Below the pieces are notes generated by a model. The model was given only the letters and a program-made list of their open reading frames with translations, did no database searches and was not told the DNA's origin. Position numbers and translations under genes: made by a program. Below, in pieces: positions 24,768-35,917 of a stretch of 64,000 nt of DNA. Source of the DNA: Dactylosporangium aurantiacum (GTDB taxonomy: Bacteria; Actinomycetota; Actinomycetes; Mycobacteriales; Micromonosporaceae). The stretch is from NCBI RefSeq assembly GCF_000716715.1, contig NZ_JNYJ01000021.1:124001-188000 (forward strand), in the 5' to 3' direction. The number at the start of each line of letters is the position of its first letter. Positions within the stretch are counted from its first letter, which is position 1.

Positions 24768-25519
24768 TGGCGTGGCCGCATCCGCAGGCCGTGCATGCCG
24801 CCGTCGACGGCCAGGACGGTGCCGGTCGTCGCGCCAGCCAGAGGGCTGGCGAGGTAGCCGATCGCGGCCGCGACCTCCTCCGCGGCGACCAGCCGCCCGG
24901 TCGGCTGCCGGGCCTGCAGCGCGGCGAGCTCCGCCTCGGGGTCGGCGGCCTGCGCGAGCAGCCGGCGCACCCAGGGCGTGTCGACCGTGCCGGGGTTGAC
25001 GCAGCACACCCGGATGCCCTCCCGGACGTGGTCGGCGGCCATCGCCGCGGTCAGCGCCTGGACCGCGCCCTTGCTGGCGCTGTACAGGGCGCGGTCGGGC
25101 ACCCCGGCGTGGGCGACGATCGAGCAGGTGTTGACGATCGCGGCGTGCGCGGAGCGGCGCAGGTGGGGCAGCGCGGCCCGGCTGACCCGCACCAGGCCGA
25201 CGACGTTGACGTCCAGGACCCGGTGCCACTCGTCGTCGTCGTTGCCCTCCACGGTGCCGACGGCGCCGATGCCGGCGTTGTTGACCAGGATGTCCAGGCC
25301 GCCGAGCGCCTCGACGGCCGCCGCGACCCCGGCCCGCACGGTCGCGTCGTCGGTGACGTCGGCGGCGATGCCGAGCAGCGGCTCGGGCAGCCCGTCGGGG
25401 CGCAGGTCGAGGCATGCCACGCGGGCGCCCCGCCCGGCCAGGTGCAGGGCCGTGGCCAGGCCGATCCCGGACGCGCCGCCGGTGACGACGGCGGCGAGAC
25501 CGTCAAATTCTCCTCGCAC
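24764..25519 (-). CDS. Short-chain dehydrogenase/reductase
   Basis: A 251-residue classical SDR. It has cofactor motif 'VTGGASGIGLATALHLA', 'DILVNNAGIG', catalytic Ser in 'NTCSIVAHAG', Tyr-x-x-x-Lys in 'ALYSASKGAVQ' and the C-terminal 'VLAVDGGMHG'. Asp in 'ARVACLDLRPDG' favours NAD over NADP. It probably oxidises a sugar-acid intermediate, such as a 2-keto-3-deoxy-sugar acid. The GTG start at 25519 follows GGGGGAG closely. It is the first gene of the SDR-AKR-(lactonase remnant)-FadR operon. Confidence 0.87.
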   Translation of the reverse strand: MRGEFDGLAAVVTGGASGIGLATALHLAGRGARVACLDLRPDGLPEPLLGIAADVTDDATVRAGVAAAVEALGGLDILVNNAGIGAVGTVEGNDDDEWHRVLDVNVVGLVRVSRAALPHLRRSAHAAIVNTCSIVAHAGVPDRALYSASKGAVQALTAAMAADHVREGIRVCCVNPGTVDTPWVRRLLAQAADPEAELAALQARQPTGRLVAAEEVAAAIGYLASPLAGATTGTVLAVDGGMHGLRMRPRQ

Positions 25520-25546
25520 AACTCCCCCACATACATCGGAGGTTTG

Positions 25547-25556
25547 TTGTCTACCA
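25547..25556. promoter_or_regulatory. Possible FadR/GntR operator half-site pair
   Basis: TTGTCTACCA fits a TnGTnnACnA pattern, close to the TnGT-spacer-ACnA sites of FadR-type regulators, 28-37 bases upstream of the SDR start. The FCD regulator encoded at the end of this operon could bind here. A single short site is weak evidence. Confidence 0.3.
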
Positions 25557-25614
25557 GTCCCGCGCCACGAAACACAAGCGTTCCGGTTTCGGCATTCATC
25601 CGATGACCGCCAGG

Positions 25615-26841
25615 TCAGAGCGGCGGGGTCGCGGCCCTGGCGAGGAACAGGTCGCGCTCGCGTGCGTTGCCGGTCAGCGCGGCGGCCCGGGCGAACTCGG
25701 CCCGCGCCTCCTCGTGCCGGCCGAGGCGCTCCAGCAGGTCGCCGCGGGCGGCCGGCAGGTACGGGTAGCCGGGCAGCGCCCCGTCCAGCTCGTCGAGCAG
25801 CGCCAGGCCCGCCGCCGGCCCCGCCGCCATGCCGACCGCGACCGCCAGGTTCAGCCGCACCACCGCCGACGGCGCGACGTGCGCCAGCAGCCGGTACAGC
25901 GCGACGATCCGCGGCCAGTCCGTGTCGGCCGGGCGCAGCGCCCGCGCGTGGCAGGCGGCGATCGCGGCCTGCAGCCCATAGGGCCCGAGCGTGCCGAGCG
26001 CCTCCGCCGACGCCAGCGCGGCCAGGCCCCGGCGGATCAGCAGCCGGTCCCACCGCCGCCGGTCCTGGTCCATGAGCAGCACCGGGGTGCCGTCCGGCGC
26101 GGTGCGGGCCGGGATCCGGGCGGCCTGCAGCTCCATGAGGGCGCACAGCCCGTGCACCTCGGGCTCCGCCGGCAGCAGCCCGGCCATGACCCGGCCGAGG
26201 CGGATCGCCTCCTCGCACAGCTGCGGGCGGGCCCAGTCGTCGCCGGCGGAGGCCGAGTAGCCCTCGTTGAAGATGAGGTAGAACACGCCGAGGGCGGCGG
26301 TCAGGCGCGCCGGCAGCTCGGCCGGGGCCGGCAGCTCGAACCGCACGCCGCGTGCGGCCAGGGTCCGCTTGGCGCGCAGGATGCGTTGCGACACCGTCGC
26401 CTCGGTGGTCAGGAACGCCCGGGCGATCGCGGTGGTGCTGAGCCCGCCGAGGGTCCGCAGGATCAGCGCCACCTGCGACTCGGCGCTCAGCGCCGGGTGG
26501 CAGGCGGTGAGGATCAGCCGCAGCAGGTCGTCCTGGATGTGGTCGTCGACGTCCGGCGCCTCGTCCAGCACGCCCTCGGGGGCGCCGAGCACGGCGAGCT
26601 TGCGCTCGTAGGTGGCGCGGCGGCGCAGCGCGTCGACGGCGCGGTGCTTCGCCGTGGCCATCAGCCACGGGCCCGGGTCGTCCGGCACCCCGCGCACCGG
26701 CCACTGCTCCAGCGCGATGACGAGCGCGTCCTGGGCCAGCTCCTCGGCGAGGCCGACGTCGCGCACGATCCGGGCCAGGCCGGCGACGAGCCGCGCCGAC
26801 TCGATCCGGAAGACCGCCTCGACCGTGTCGCGTACGTCCAC
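25615..26841 (-). CDS. ECF42-type RNA polymerase sigma factor
   Basis: A 408-residue protein. Sigma2 region 'VRDVGLAEELAQDALVIALEQWP' (in part) and 'GPWLMATAKHRAVDALRRR' lead to sigma4 'TTAIARAFLTTEATVSQRILRAK' (in part). A long C-terminal helical extension (about 180-408) follows, with 'FYLIFNEGYSAS', 'RLGRVMAGLLP', 'DQDRRRWDRLLIRRGLAAL' and TPR-like 'YPYLPAARGDLLERLG'. This is the DUF6596 tail typical of ECF42. These factors are usually encoded beside YCII/DGPF-domain proteins; none is adjacent here. There is no anti-sigma gene, consistent with control through the C-terminal extension. Confidence 0.9.
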   Translation of the reverse strand: MDVRDTVEAVFRIESARLVAGLARIVRDVGLAEELAQDALVIALEQWPVRGVPDDPGPWLMATAKHRAVDALRRRATYERKLAVLGAPEGVLDEAPDVDDHIQDDLLRLILTACHPALSAESQVALILRTLGGLSTTAIARAFLTTEATVSQRILRAKRTLAARGVRFELPAPAELPARLTAALGVFYLIFNEGYSASAGDDWARPQLCEEAIRLGRVMAGLLPAEPEVHGLCALMELQAARIPARTAPDGTPVLLMDQDRRRWDRLLIRRGLAALASAEALGTLGPYGLQAAIAACHARALRPADTDWPRIVALYRLLAHVAPSAVVRLNLAVAVGMAAGPAAGLALLDELDGALPGYPYLPAARGDLLERLGRHEEARAEFARAAALTGNARERDLFLARAATPPL

Positions 26842-27019
26842 AACCGGTGATTATGCGGGCACCGGCGACACCGGCTCCAGCGCCGCGGTGGCGGCGACGG
26901 CCCCCGGATCTGGGTGAACGGGGCGAATCCCACCTGGTCGCCGACCCACGGCACCGTCCCGGCGGCTGATACCGGCCATTGAGCCACCTGCCGGACGCGG
27001 TTGTGGGACGCTGCGCACC

Positions 27020-28282
27020 GTGAGACGGATGCTTCCGGATTGGCTGCTGTTGCCGGGCGTGCTGGCGTTCGCCGTGTCGCTGGGCAGCTGGCTGCAGGTC
27101 GCCAGGCTCGAAGGCCCGCAGCTGGACGACCCCGACATCGAGGTCTACGTGCAGGCGGGCGCCGCCTTCCGGCACGACGCGCACGTCTACGACCTCGCGT
27201 TCACCGGCGGGCACTGGCCGTTCACGTACCCGCCGGTGACGCTGCTGGCGTTCGAGCCGCTGTCCCGGCTCGGCAGCACCCACGCCCTGGTGGCGCTCAA
27301 CGCGCTCACCGTCGTGTCACTCGTCGTGGTGTGCCTGCTGAGCCTGCGCATGGCGGGCCTGCGCGGCCGGGCCGGGCTCACCGGCGCCGCGCTGGCGCTC
27401 GCCGCCGGCGGCCTGTGGCTCGAGCCGGTCCAGGCCAACCTGAACGACGGCCAGATCAACATGATGCTGGTGCTGCTGGTCATGGCCGACTTCGCGCTGC
27501 CCGACGGGCACCGGCTGCGGGGCGCCGCGATCGGGGTGGCGACCGCCGCGAAGCTGGTCCCCGGCATCTTCGTGGTGTACCTGCTGATCACCCGCCGGTA
27601 CCGCGACGCCGCGACGGCCGCCGGGGTGTTCGCCGGGCTGACCGTGCTGGGCTTCGTCGCCGACTGGCGCGACTCGGCGCAGTACTGGTTCACCGGCATG
27701 TTCGCCAGCTCCGGCCGGGTCACCCAGGACGCGGCGCTCGGCGGGTCCCTGGACCAGTCGCTGCACACCCTCGCCGCCCGCTGGACCGGCTCCGACGGCG
27801 TGTACTACGCCCTGGCGCTCGTCGTGGCCGTGGCCGGGTTCGCGATCGCCCGGGCCGCCTGGGCGCGCGGCGAGGAGCTGACCGGGGTGGCCTGCACCGC
27901 GCTCACCGGCCTGCTCGTCTCGCCGGTGTCGTGGACGTACCACTACGCGTGGATCGTGCCGGTCCTGGTCGCGACGGCCGCGGTCGCCGCGCAGGCCCCG
28001 CCCCGGCTGCGGTGGCTCGCCGCCGGCCTGCCCGGCGTGCTCGTCATGGCGTTCCTCGCCTGGCCGATGCAGGGCCGCGGGGACCACGTCGCCGCCCCGC
28101 GCGGCGTGCTGTGGCACCTTCCCGACATCGAGGACCCCACCACCTGGCACGGCGTGCAGCGGGTCGTCGGCGACACGTACACCCTGGTCAGCCTGGGGCT
28201 GCTGGTTCTGGCGGCGCTGTGGCTGCGGCCGCGGAAAACCGCTGTCGAGCCGGCGCCGCAGATGGCAGGTTCGACCGTGTGA
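27020..28282 (+). CDS. Polytopic GT87-like mannosyltransferase
   Basis: A 420-residue integral membrane protein with roughly ten hydrophobic segments. It has an Asp-rich first loop, 'LDDPDIEVYVQAGAAFRHDA' in part, followed by 'HWPFTYPPVTLLAFEPLSRLG'-type motif (in part) and 'LNDGQINMMLVLLV'. This is the pattern of the GT87/DUF2029 family that includes PimE, a polyprenol-phosphomannose-dependent mannosyltransferase acting on the outer face of the membrane. The start is GTG at 27020. The stop overlaps the methyltransferase GTG. The acceptor is unknown; lipoglycan or glycolipid synthesis is inference. Confidence 0.82.
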   Translation: MRRMLPDWLLLPGVLAFAVSLGSWLQVARLEGPQLDDPDIEVYVQAGAAFRHDAHVYDLAFTGGHWPFTYPPVTLLAFEPLSRLGSTHALVALNALTVVSLVVVCLLSLRMAGLRGRAGLTGAALALAAGGLWLEPVQANLNDGQINMMLVLLVMADFALPDGHRLRGAAIGVATAAKLVPGIFVVYLLITRRYRDAATAAGVFAGLTVLGFVADWRDSAQYWFTGMFASSGRVTQDAALGGSLDQSLHTLAARWTGSDGVYYALALVVAVAGFAIARAAWARGEELTGVACTALTGLLVSPVSWTYHYAWIVPVLVATAAVAAQAPPRLRWLAAGLPGVLVMAFLAWPMQGRGDHVAAPRGVLWHLPDIEDPTTWHGVQRVVGDTYTLVSLGLLVLAALWLRPRKTAVEPAPQMAGSTV

Positions 28283-29103
28283 GTGAATACCTGCGTCTCA
28301 ACCGGGCCCAGTGGGACGAGCGCGCCCCGGCGCACGCCGCCTCCCCCGGCTACTCCCGGCAGCGGTTCATCGACGACCCGGCGTACCTGAGCGACGTCGT
28401 CCGGTTCGACCTGCCGCGGCTCGGCCCGGTCGACGGGCTGCGGGCCGTGCACCTGCAGTGCCACATCGGCACCGACACGCTGTCGCTGTACCGCCTCGGC
28501 GCGAAGATCACCGGGCTGGACTTCTCCGGCGCGTCGCTGGCCGAGGCCCGGGCCCTCGCCGCCGCGACCGGCGCGTCGATCGACTACGTCCAGGCCGACG
28601 TGTACGACGCGCCGGAGGTGCTCGAACCGGGCGCGTTCGACCTCGTGTACACCGGCATCGGCGCCCTGTGCTGGCTGCCGGACGTCCGCCGCTGGGCCGG
28701 TGTCGTCGCCGCGCTGCTCAGGCCCGGTGGCCGGCTGTTCATCCGGGAGGGTCACCCGATGCTGTGGGCGGTCGACGAGACCCGCCCCGACGGTGTGCTC
28801 GCCGTCGACCAGGCGTACTTCGAACGCGTCGAGCCGCTGGTGTGGGAGGAGTCCGGCACGTACGTGGAGACGGACGTCACGTTCCAGCACACCGTCACCC
28901 ACCAGTGGAACCACGGACTCGGCGAGATCGTCACCGCGGTCATGGACGCCGGGCTGGAGCTGACCATGCTGCAGGAGCACGACAGCGCCCCGTGGGACGC
29001 GCTGCCGGGCCGGACCGTCGCCGACGAGCACGGCGAGTTCCGCCTCGCGGAGCGGCCGTGGCGACTGCCGCAGACGTACACCCTCCAGGCGCGCAAACGG
29101 TGA
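28279..29103 (+). CDS. Class I SAM-dependent methyltransferase
   Basis: A 274-residue Rossmann-fold methyltransferase. Motif I is in the variant form 'AVHLQCHIGTDTLSL', with 'ITGLDFSGASLAEARALA' as motif post-I, 'FDLVYTGIGALCWLPD' as motif IV and 'LLRPGGRLFIREGH' as motif post-IV. 'HTVTHQWNHGLGEIVTAVMDAG' (in part) is shared with a common actinobacterial small-molecule methyltransferase group. GTG 28279 overlaps the GT87 stop (GTGA), suggesting cotranscription. The substrate is unknown. Confidence 0.85.
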   Translation: MSEYLRLNRAQWDERAPAHAASPGYSRQRFIDDPAYLSDVVRFDLPRLGPVDGLRAVHLQCHIGTDTLSLYRLGAKITGLDFSGASLAEARALAAATGASIDYVQADVYDAPEVLEPGAFDLVYTGIGALCWLPDVRRWAGVVAALLRPGGRLFIREGHPMLWAVDETRPDGVLAVDQAYFERVEPLVWEESGTYVETDVTFQHTVTHQWNHGLGEIVTAVMDAGLELTMLQEHDSAPWDALPGRTVADEHGEFRLAERPWRLPQTYTLQARKR

Positions 29104-29151
29104 CGCACTAGAATCTGGCTTCCGCCTTCTCTCGTCCACAGGAGTGCCGCC

Positions 29152-30420
29152 GTGTCCGCTGACTCATCCCGGGACGCCGTCTCGGCGGCCGCCCACGCGG
29201 CCCGGGCCGCCGCGCCGTCGCTCGCCGTGGCCCCGGCCAAGACGATCGACGACGCGCTGCGCGGGATGGCCCGCCGCCTGACCGGCGCCCGCGACACGAT
29301 CCTCGCCGCGAACCGTGAGGACCAGGCCGCGGCCGTGGCCGGCGGGATGAGCGGCGGCCTGCTCGACCGGCTCAAGCTCGACGAGGCCCGGCTGGACGCG
29401 ATGGCCGCCCAGCTGGACATCCTCGCCGGGGTGGAGGCGGAGCCGGCCCAGCGCACGATCCGCACGCTCGACGGCGGGCTGGTCCTGCAGGAGTGGCGCC
29501 GCCCGGTCGGGGTAATCGGCGCCAACTACGAGGCCCGCCCGAACGTCACCGTCGACGTCGCCTCGCAGCTGGTCAAGTCGCAGAACGCCGGGGTGCTGCG
29601 GACCGGTTCGGCGGCGCTCGCCTCCGCGGTCGCCCTCATGGACGCGGTCGTCGCGCCGGCCCTCGCCGAGGCGGGTCTCGACCCGGCCGCGGTGCAGCTG
29701 GTGCGCAGCCGGGGCCGCGACTCCGCCGAGGCCCTCGTCTCGCAGCCCGGCCTCATCCCGCTGGTCATCCTGCGCGGCAGCGGCGACAGCACCCGCAGCC
29801 TCGCCGAGCGCGCCGCCCTGCACGGCGTGCGGACCCTCGCCCACGCCGACGGCGGCGGCGTGCTGTACATCGACGCGGCCGCCGACCCGGCGAAGGCCGC
29901 CGCGCTCGTCGACGCCGGCCTGGACCGGCTCGGCGTGTGCAACCGGCTCAACCTGCTGCTCGTGCACGAGACGCTGTGGGACTCCACGGTCCCGGGGATC
30001 GTCGAGACGCTGGCCGCCCGCACCCCGGCGATCGCCGCGTCGCTGCCGCCGCACGCGCACGCCCTCGGCTACGAGTGGGCGCTGGACTCGGCCGGTGAGG
30101 CGACGGTGACGATCGCCCCGGTCTCCGGCCCGCTCGCCGCGGCGCGGCTGGCCAACGACGAGACGTCCGGGCTGGCGGCCGGCATCGTCACCGAGTCCGC
30201 CGAGGCCGCCCGGGAGTTCCTCGCGGCGTACGCGGGCACCGGCGCGTTCTGGAACGCGACGACCCGGCTGCTGGACGGGTTCAAGCTGCTGGCCCTGCCG
30301 GAGACCGGCATCAACATCGACCGGGTCCCGGGACCGCGCGGGCCGGTGACGTTCCGTGACCTGTCGCTGCGCCAGTACGTGGTCGTGCCCGCCGACCGGA
30401 CGTCCGACCTGGCCGGCTGA
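29152..30420 (+). CDS. proA: Glutamate-5-semialdehyde dehydrogenase
   Basis: A 422-residue gamma-glutamyl phosphate reductase, step two of proline biosynthesis. It reduces gamma-glutamyl phosphate to glutamate semialdehyde with NADPH. ProA hallmarks are 'RPVGVIGANYEARPNVTVD', 'GNAGVLRTGSAA'-like region (here SQNAGVLRTGSAAL), the catalytic Cys about 263 in 'LGVCNRLNLLLVHE', and C-terminal 'GPVTFRDLSLRQYVV' (usually GPVGLxxLTTxKY). The start is GTG at 29152 after CAGGAG. A TAGAAT -10-like hexamer stands at 29109-29114. proB is not adjacent. The call is very likely correct, though the C-terminus is divergent. Confidence 0.92.
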   Translation: MSADSSRDAVSAAAHAARAAAPSLAVAPAKTIDDALRGMARRLTGARDTILAANREDQAAAVAGGMSGGLLDRLKLDEARLDAMAAQLDILAGVEAEPAQRTIRTLDGGLVLQEWRRPVGVIGANYEARPNVTVDVASQLVKSQNAGVLRTGSAALASAVALMDAVVAPALAEAGLDPAAVQLVRSRGRDSAEALVSQPGLIPLVILRGSGDSTRSLAERAALHGVRTLAHADGGGVLYIDAAADPAKAAALVDAGLDRLGVCNRLNLLLVHETLWDSTVPGIVETLAARTPAIAASLPPHAHALGYEWALDSAGEATVTIAPVSGPLAAARLANDETSGLAAGIVTESAEAAREFLAAYAGTGAFWNATTRLLDGFKLLALPETGINIDRVPGPRGPVTFRDLSLRQYVVVPADRTSDLAG

Positions 30421-30454
30421 CGGCCGGCTGACGGCCAGCTGACGGCCGGCCGGG
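30411..30454. repeat. 11-bp tandem repeat at 3' end of proA
   Basis: Three copies of GGCCGGCTGAC (the third with one change) plus a partial fourth begin in the proA stop region. They fill the gap before the convergent kinase gene. GC-rich and self-complementary (GGCC, GCCGGC), they may act as a terminator-like structure. Confidence 0.6.
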
Positions 30455-30464
30455 CGCCGGCGGG

Positions 30465-31346
30465 TCACACGGCGAGCGTGGGTGCGTCCAGGGCGGCCCG
30501 GACCGGCTCCGTGCGGTGGGCCAGGACCGGCGGCACGTGCACCTGGACGTCCGCCGCGGCCGACAGGATCAGCGCCAGGGCGACCGCCGTCGGCCGGCAC
30601 TCGGGGACCTTCGACAGGCTGGCGGCGCACAGCTCGGCGACCTCCGGCGGCAGGCCCGGGATCGGCGGCAGCTGCGCCGGCGGCGTGAACCGGTGCGCGT
30701 GCAGCACCTGCTCGTCGGTGTTCACGGGCCACGGGATGCGGCCGGTCAGGCACTGGTAGAGCAGCACACCGGCGGCGTACACGTCGGCGGCGGGGCCGGC
30801 CGGCTCACCGTCGAGCCGCTCCGGGGCCACGTACGTCGGGGTGCCGAACAGGACCGGCTCGGCGGGGTGCCCGACCCGGGCGGCGACGCCGAAGTCGAGG
30901 ATCTTCGCGCCGGCCGCGGTGAGCACGATGTTCGCCGGCTTCACGTCGCGGTGGACGATGCCGTGGCCGTGCGCGGCGGCGAGGCCGGCGCAGACCTCGG
31001 CGCAGATCCGCACGGCGACCTGCCAGTCAAGCGGGCCGTCGCGCAGCGCCCCGACCAGCAGGGGACCCTCGACGAGCTCCATCACCAGGTAGGCGGTGCC
31101 GCGGCCGCCGCGGCGGGACGTGCCGAAGTCGTAGACGGCCACGACGTTGGGGTGGGCGAAGCGGGCACCGCAGCGGGCCTCGTTGCGGGCCCGCTCGAAG
31201 GCGTCGGCGTCGGCGGTGTGCTCCGGGGTCAGCAGCTTGACCGCCACCTCGCGGTCCAGGACGTCGTCGTGCGCCCGCCAGACACTCGCCATACCGCCCT
31301 GGCCGAGCTTGCGACCGAGGCGGTACCTCCCACTCAGACACCGCAT
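30465..31346 (-). CDS. Soluble Hanks-type serine/threonine protein kinase
   Basis: A 293-residue kinase. It has P-loop 'LGQGGMASVWRA', catalytic Lys in 'REVAVKLL', catalytic loop 'IVHRDVKPANIVL', DFG 'ILDFGVAA' and APE 'TYVAPERLDG'. After the kinase domain (about 1-260) there is only a short tail, with no membrane helix or PASTA domain, so it is cytoplasmic. ATG 31346 follows AAGGAGAG. It is divergent from the cyclic-di-GMP gene pair, sharing a 108-bp promoter region. The partner is unknown; a link to that signalling pair is conjecture. Confidence 0.92.
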   Translation of the reverse strand: MRCLSGRYRLGRKLGQGGMASVWRAHDDVLDREVAVKLLTPEHTADADAFERARNEARCGARFAHPNVVAVYDFGTSRRGGRGTAYLVMELVEGPLLVGALRDGPLDWQVAVRICAEVCAGLAAAHGHGIVHRDVKPANIVLTAAGAKILDFGVAARVGHPAEPVLFGTPTYVAPERLDGEPAGPAADVYAAGVLLYQCLTGRIPWPVNTDEQVLHAHRFTPPAQLPPIPGLPPEVAELCAASLSKVPECRPTAVALALILSAAADVQVHVPPVLAHRTEPVRAALDAPTLAV

Positions 31347-31454
31347 AGGTCTCTCCTTCCCGGTTCGGGCGCCAACCACACGGCAACCGTGCGGGCAACC
31401 GGCGGACACCCGCCCGGGGGTGCACTCGACGGAGGTCGCTGACGGGAGGCGTGC

Positions 31455-33778
31455 GTGCACACAACGAAGCGGGTGCTGGTGGCCTTCGCGGTGGCCGGGA
31501 TCGTCGCGTCCTCGGTGACCGGCGGCCGGCCCGGGCACGTGATGTGGCTGCTCACCGCGGTCGTGTGCGCGGCGCCGCTGCTGGTGCGGGTCTGGCGGGA
31601 CCGCGCCGCGACGACCGGGCCGTGGCGGCTGGTCGTGCTCGGTTTCGGGGTGCGCGTCGCCGCCGACGTCGTCTGGGCCGGCGAGGACCTCCGGCACGAC
31701 GGGGCGGTGCCGTTCCCGTCCTGGAACGACATCGGCTACCTGCTGTCCTACGGGCTGCTGCTGGCGGGCCTGGTCCGCGCGAACGGCGGGCGGGCCCGCA
31801 CGGCGCTGCTCGACGCGTCCGTCATCGCGGCCGGGCTGGCGCTGGTGCACTGGGTGTTCCTGCTCCACCCGTACCTGCACCACGCCGACCCGGGCGGTCC
31901 CGGCGCCACGGCGCTGGCGCTGCTGTACCCGGTGTGCGACCTGGTGCTGTTCGCGACCGGGGTGCGGGTGCTGTTCACCGGCGCGTGGCGGCGGCCGGCG
32001 AACCGGCTCGTGCTGGCCGGCCTGGGGCTGCTGCTGGCGGCCAACTTCATCTTCTTCGCGCACGCCGCGACGGGCGCGACCCGTTCCGTCGACACCGTCG
32101 ACAACGCGTTGTGGCTGCTGTCGTACCTGGCGCTCGGGCTGGCCGGGCTGCAGCGCACGGTGCCCGGGCCGGTGCCCGCCGGGCGCGCCGACGGCCACGT
32201 GGTGTCCTGCGGGCGGATCTCGATGTTCGGGGCGGCGGCGATGATCGGCCCGCTCGCCCTGCTCGTCCCGGGCGCCGCCGGCGGGGACCACCTGCTGGTG
32301 CCGGCGCTGGTGTCGGCGGGGCTGTCGCTGCTGCTGGTGCTGCGCCTGGGCGGGCTGGCCAGGGTCGCGCAGCGCCGCTCCGCGGAACTGGACCGGCACG
32401 CGGGCGAGCTGACCCGCCGCGGCGAGGAGCTGGCCGAGGCCCTGGTGGAGCGGGAGGCGCTGGAGCACCAGCTGCGGCACGGCGCCCTGCACGACCCGAC
32501 GACCGGCCTGGCCAACCGGGCACTGCTGACCCAGCGCATGGAGTGGGCCCTGACCAGGGCCGACGACCAGAGCCGGCACGCGCTGATCCTGCTGGACCTG
32601 GACCGGTTCACCGACGTCAACGACGCCTACGGGCGGGCCTTCGGCGACGACGCGCTGGTCGCGGTCACCGCCCGGCTGCTGGCCGCCGCCGCGCCCGCCG
32701 ACACCGTGGCCCGGCTCGGCGGCGACGAGTTCGCGCTGTTCGTCGAGGACGTCGACCCGCTGCGGGCCGGGCACCTCGCCGAGCACCTGCGGGCCGAGCT
32801 GAAGGCGCCGCTCACGGTCGGTGCGCGGACCGTACACCTGACGGCCAGCATCGCGCTGGTGCACCTGACGCCGAAGGCCGCGCCCCGCGACGCGGTCGCC
32901 GACGCCGAGCTGGCGCTGCGGGCCGCGAAACGCGCCGGCCGGGACCGGGTCAGCGTGTACCGGCCGGAGCTGCGCACGGCCCGGGAGACGTTCACCCGCA
33001 TCAGCGCGGGCCTGCGGCACGCCGTCGAGCGCGGCGAGCTGGCCGTGCACTACCAGCCGGTGGTGGAGCTGCCGTCGGCGCGGATCGTGGCGGTCGAGGC
33101 GCTGCTGCGGTGGACGCCGCCGGGCGGGTCGGTGCCGCCGCTGGACTTCATCCCGGTCGCCGAGGAGACGGGGATGATCGTGCCGATCGGCGCGTGGGTG
33201 CTGGAGCGGGCGTGCCGGGACGCGAAGGCGTGGCACGACCGGCACGGCACGTCACTGACGGTGAACGTGTCGGTGCGGCAGCTCGCCGAGCCCGGCTTCG
33301 CCGAGCAGGTGCTGCGGACCCTCGCGACGACGGGCCTGCCGGCCGGGGCGCTGGTCCTGGAGATCACCGAGTCGGTGTTCGTCGGGGTCGCCGATGACGC
33401 CGCACCGCTGCTCGCCGCGCTCGACGGGCTGCGTGCGCACGGGATCCGGGTCGCCATCGACGACTTCGGCACCGGCTACTCGTCGCTGTCGTACCTGACC
33501 CAGCTGCCCGTCGACATCCTCAAGATCGACCGGTCGTTCGTGCCGACGGACACCGCCGGCTCCGGCTCCGGCGACGACCACGCGTTCACCCGCGCCGTGC
33601 TGCAGCTGGGCACCAGCCGGCAGCTGCCGGCGATCGCGGAGGGCATCGAGACGCAGGACCAGGCGAGGCTGCTGCACGACCTCGGCTGCCGCCTCGCGCA
33701 GGGCTACCACTTCGCGCGGCCCGGGCCCGTCGCCGACGTCGACGCCGCGTTCCTGCGCCTCAACCCGGCGCTGACCGC

Positions 33779-33782
<4 letters not shown>
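31455..33782 (+). CDS. Membrane-bound GGDEF-EAL cyclic-di-GMP enzyme
   Basis: A 775-residue protein. The first 300 residues hold about eight to nine hydrophobic segments; a short coiled coil (about 305-345) leads to a GGDEF domain with intact active site 'RLGGDEFALF' (about 419-428). The EAL domain has 'VEALLRW' (about 548), 'NVSVRQL', 'EITES', 'IDDFGTGYSSLSYL', 'KIDRSFV' and 'AEGIET', the full metal-binding and catalytic set. Both synthesis and hydrolysis of c-di-GMP look possible. GTG 31455 follows GGGAGG. The stop overlaps the next gene's start. Confidence 0.93.
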
Positions 33783-35544
<1,762 letters not shown>

Positions 35545-35566
<22 letters not shown>

Positions 35567-35748
35567 GTCGCGCGGCGCGGGTCGCGCACCAGCGCGCCGG
35601 TCGAGTCGACGGCACCGTCATCGATGCGCCCGCCGCGCGCCTCGTGCACGGCGCGGCTCTGCGCCTGCTCGTGCTCGCGCCGGGCGGCCGCCCTGGCCTG
35701 GCCTTCCGGGCTGTCGGGGTCCACCCCGGTCGGGTCCTGTGCATGCAT
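35545..35748 (-). CDS. Small charged protein, unknown function
   Basis: A 67-residue hydrophilic, Asp/Arg-rich protein ('DPDSPEGQARAAARREHEQAQ' in part, then 'RGGRIDDGAVDSTGALV'). The ATG at 35748 follows GGGAG at good spacing. Its last 22 bases overlap the 3' end of the PAS-GGDEF gene on the opposite strand. It has no membrane segment or Cys and probably is largely disordered. The composition and good ribosome-binding site support coding. Function unknown. Confidence 0.6.
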
Positions 35749-35864
35749 CGGATCACTCCCAACGGTTGGCGTGAGGGGTCACGATACCCACACCGCCGCG
35801 ACCGAATCCATAAGCAATTCACCGCGGATCCCACCTGCCGGACCTGGAATAGGCCGGCACCGTG

Positions 35865-35892
35865 GATAGGTTTGGCTGATTAGCTGCCTATC
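35865..35892. promoter_or_regulatory. Inverted repeat upstream of aldo/keto reductase
   Basis: GATAGG (35865-35870) and CCTATC (35887-35892) form a 6-bp inverted repeat with a 16-base AT-richer spacer, 26-53 bases before the start at 35918. It is a candidate operator; no dedicated regulator is adjacent. Confidence 0.35.
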
Positions 35893-35917
35893 GTTTTCGT
35901 TGAGGAGAACCCGCCGC

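Noticed and set aside
31347..33245. Minus-strand extension that would make the Ser/Thr kinase 926 residues long
   Set aside because: The upstream part is antisense to the GGDEF-EAL gene and is Gln/Arg-rich without domains. The ATG at 31346 has a good ribosome-binding site and starts the kinase domain correctly.
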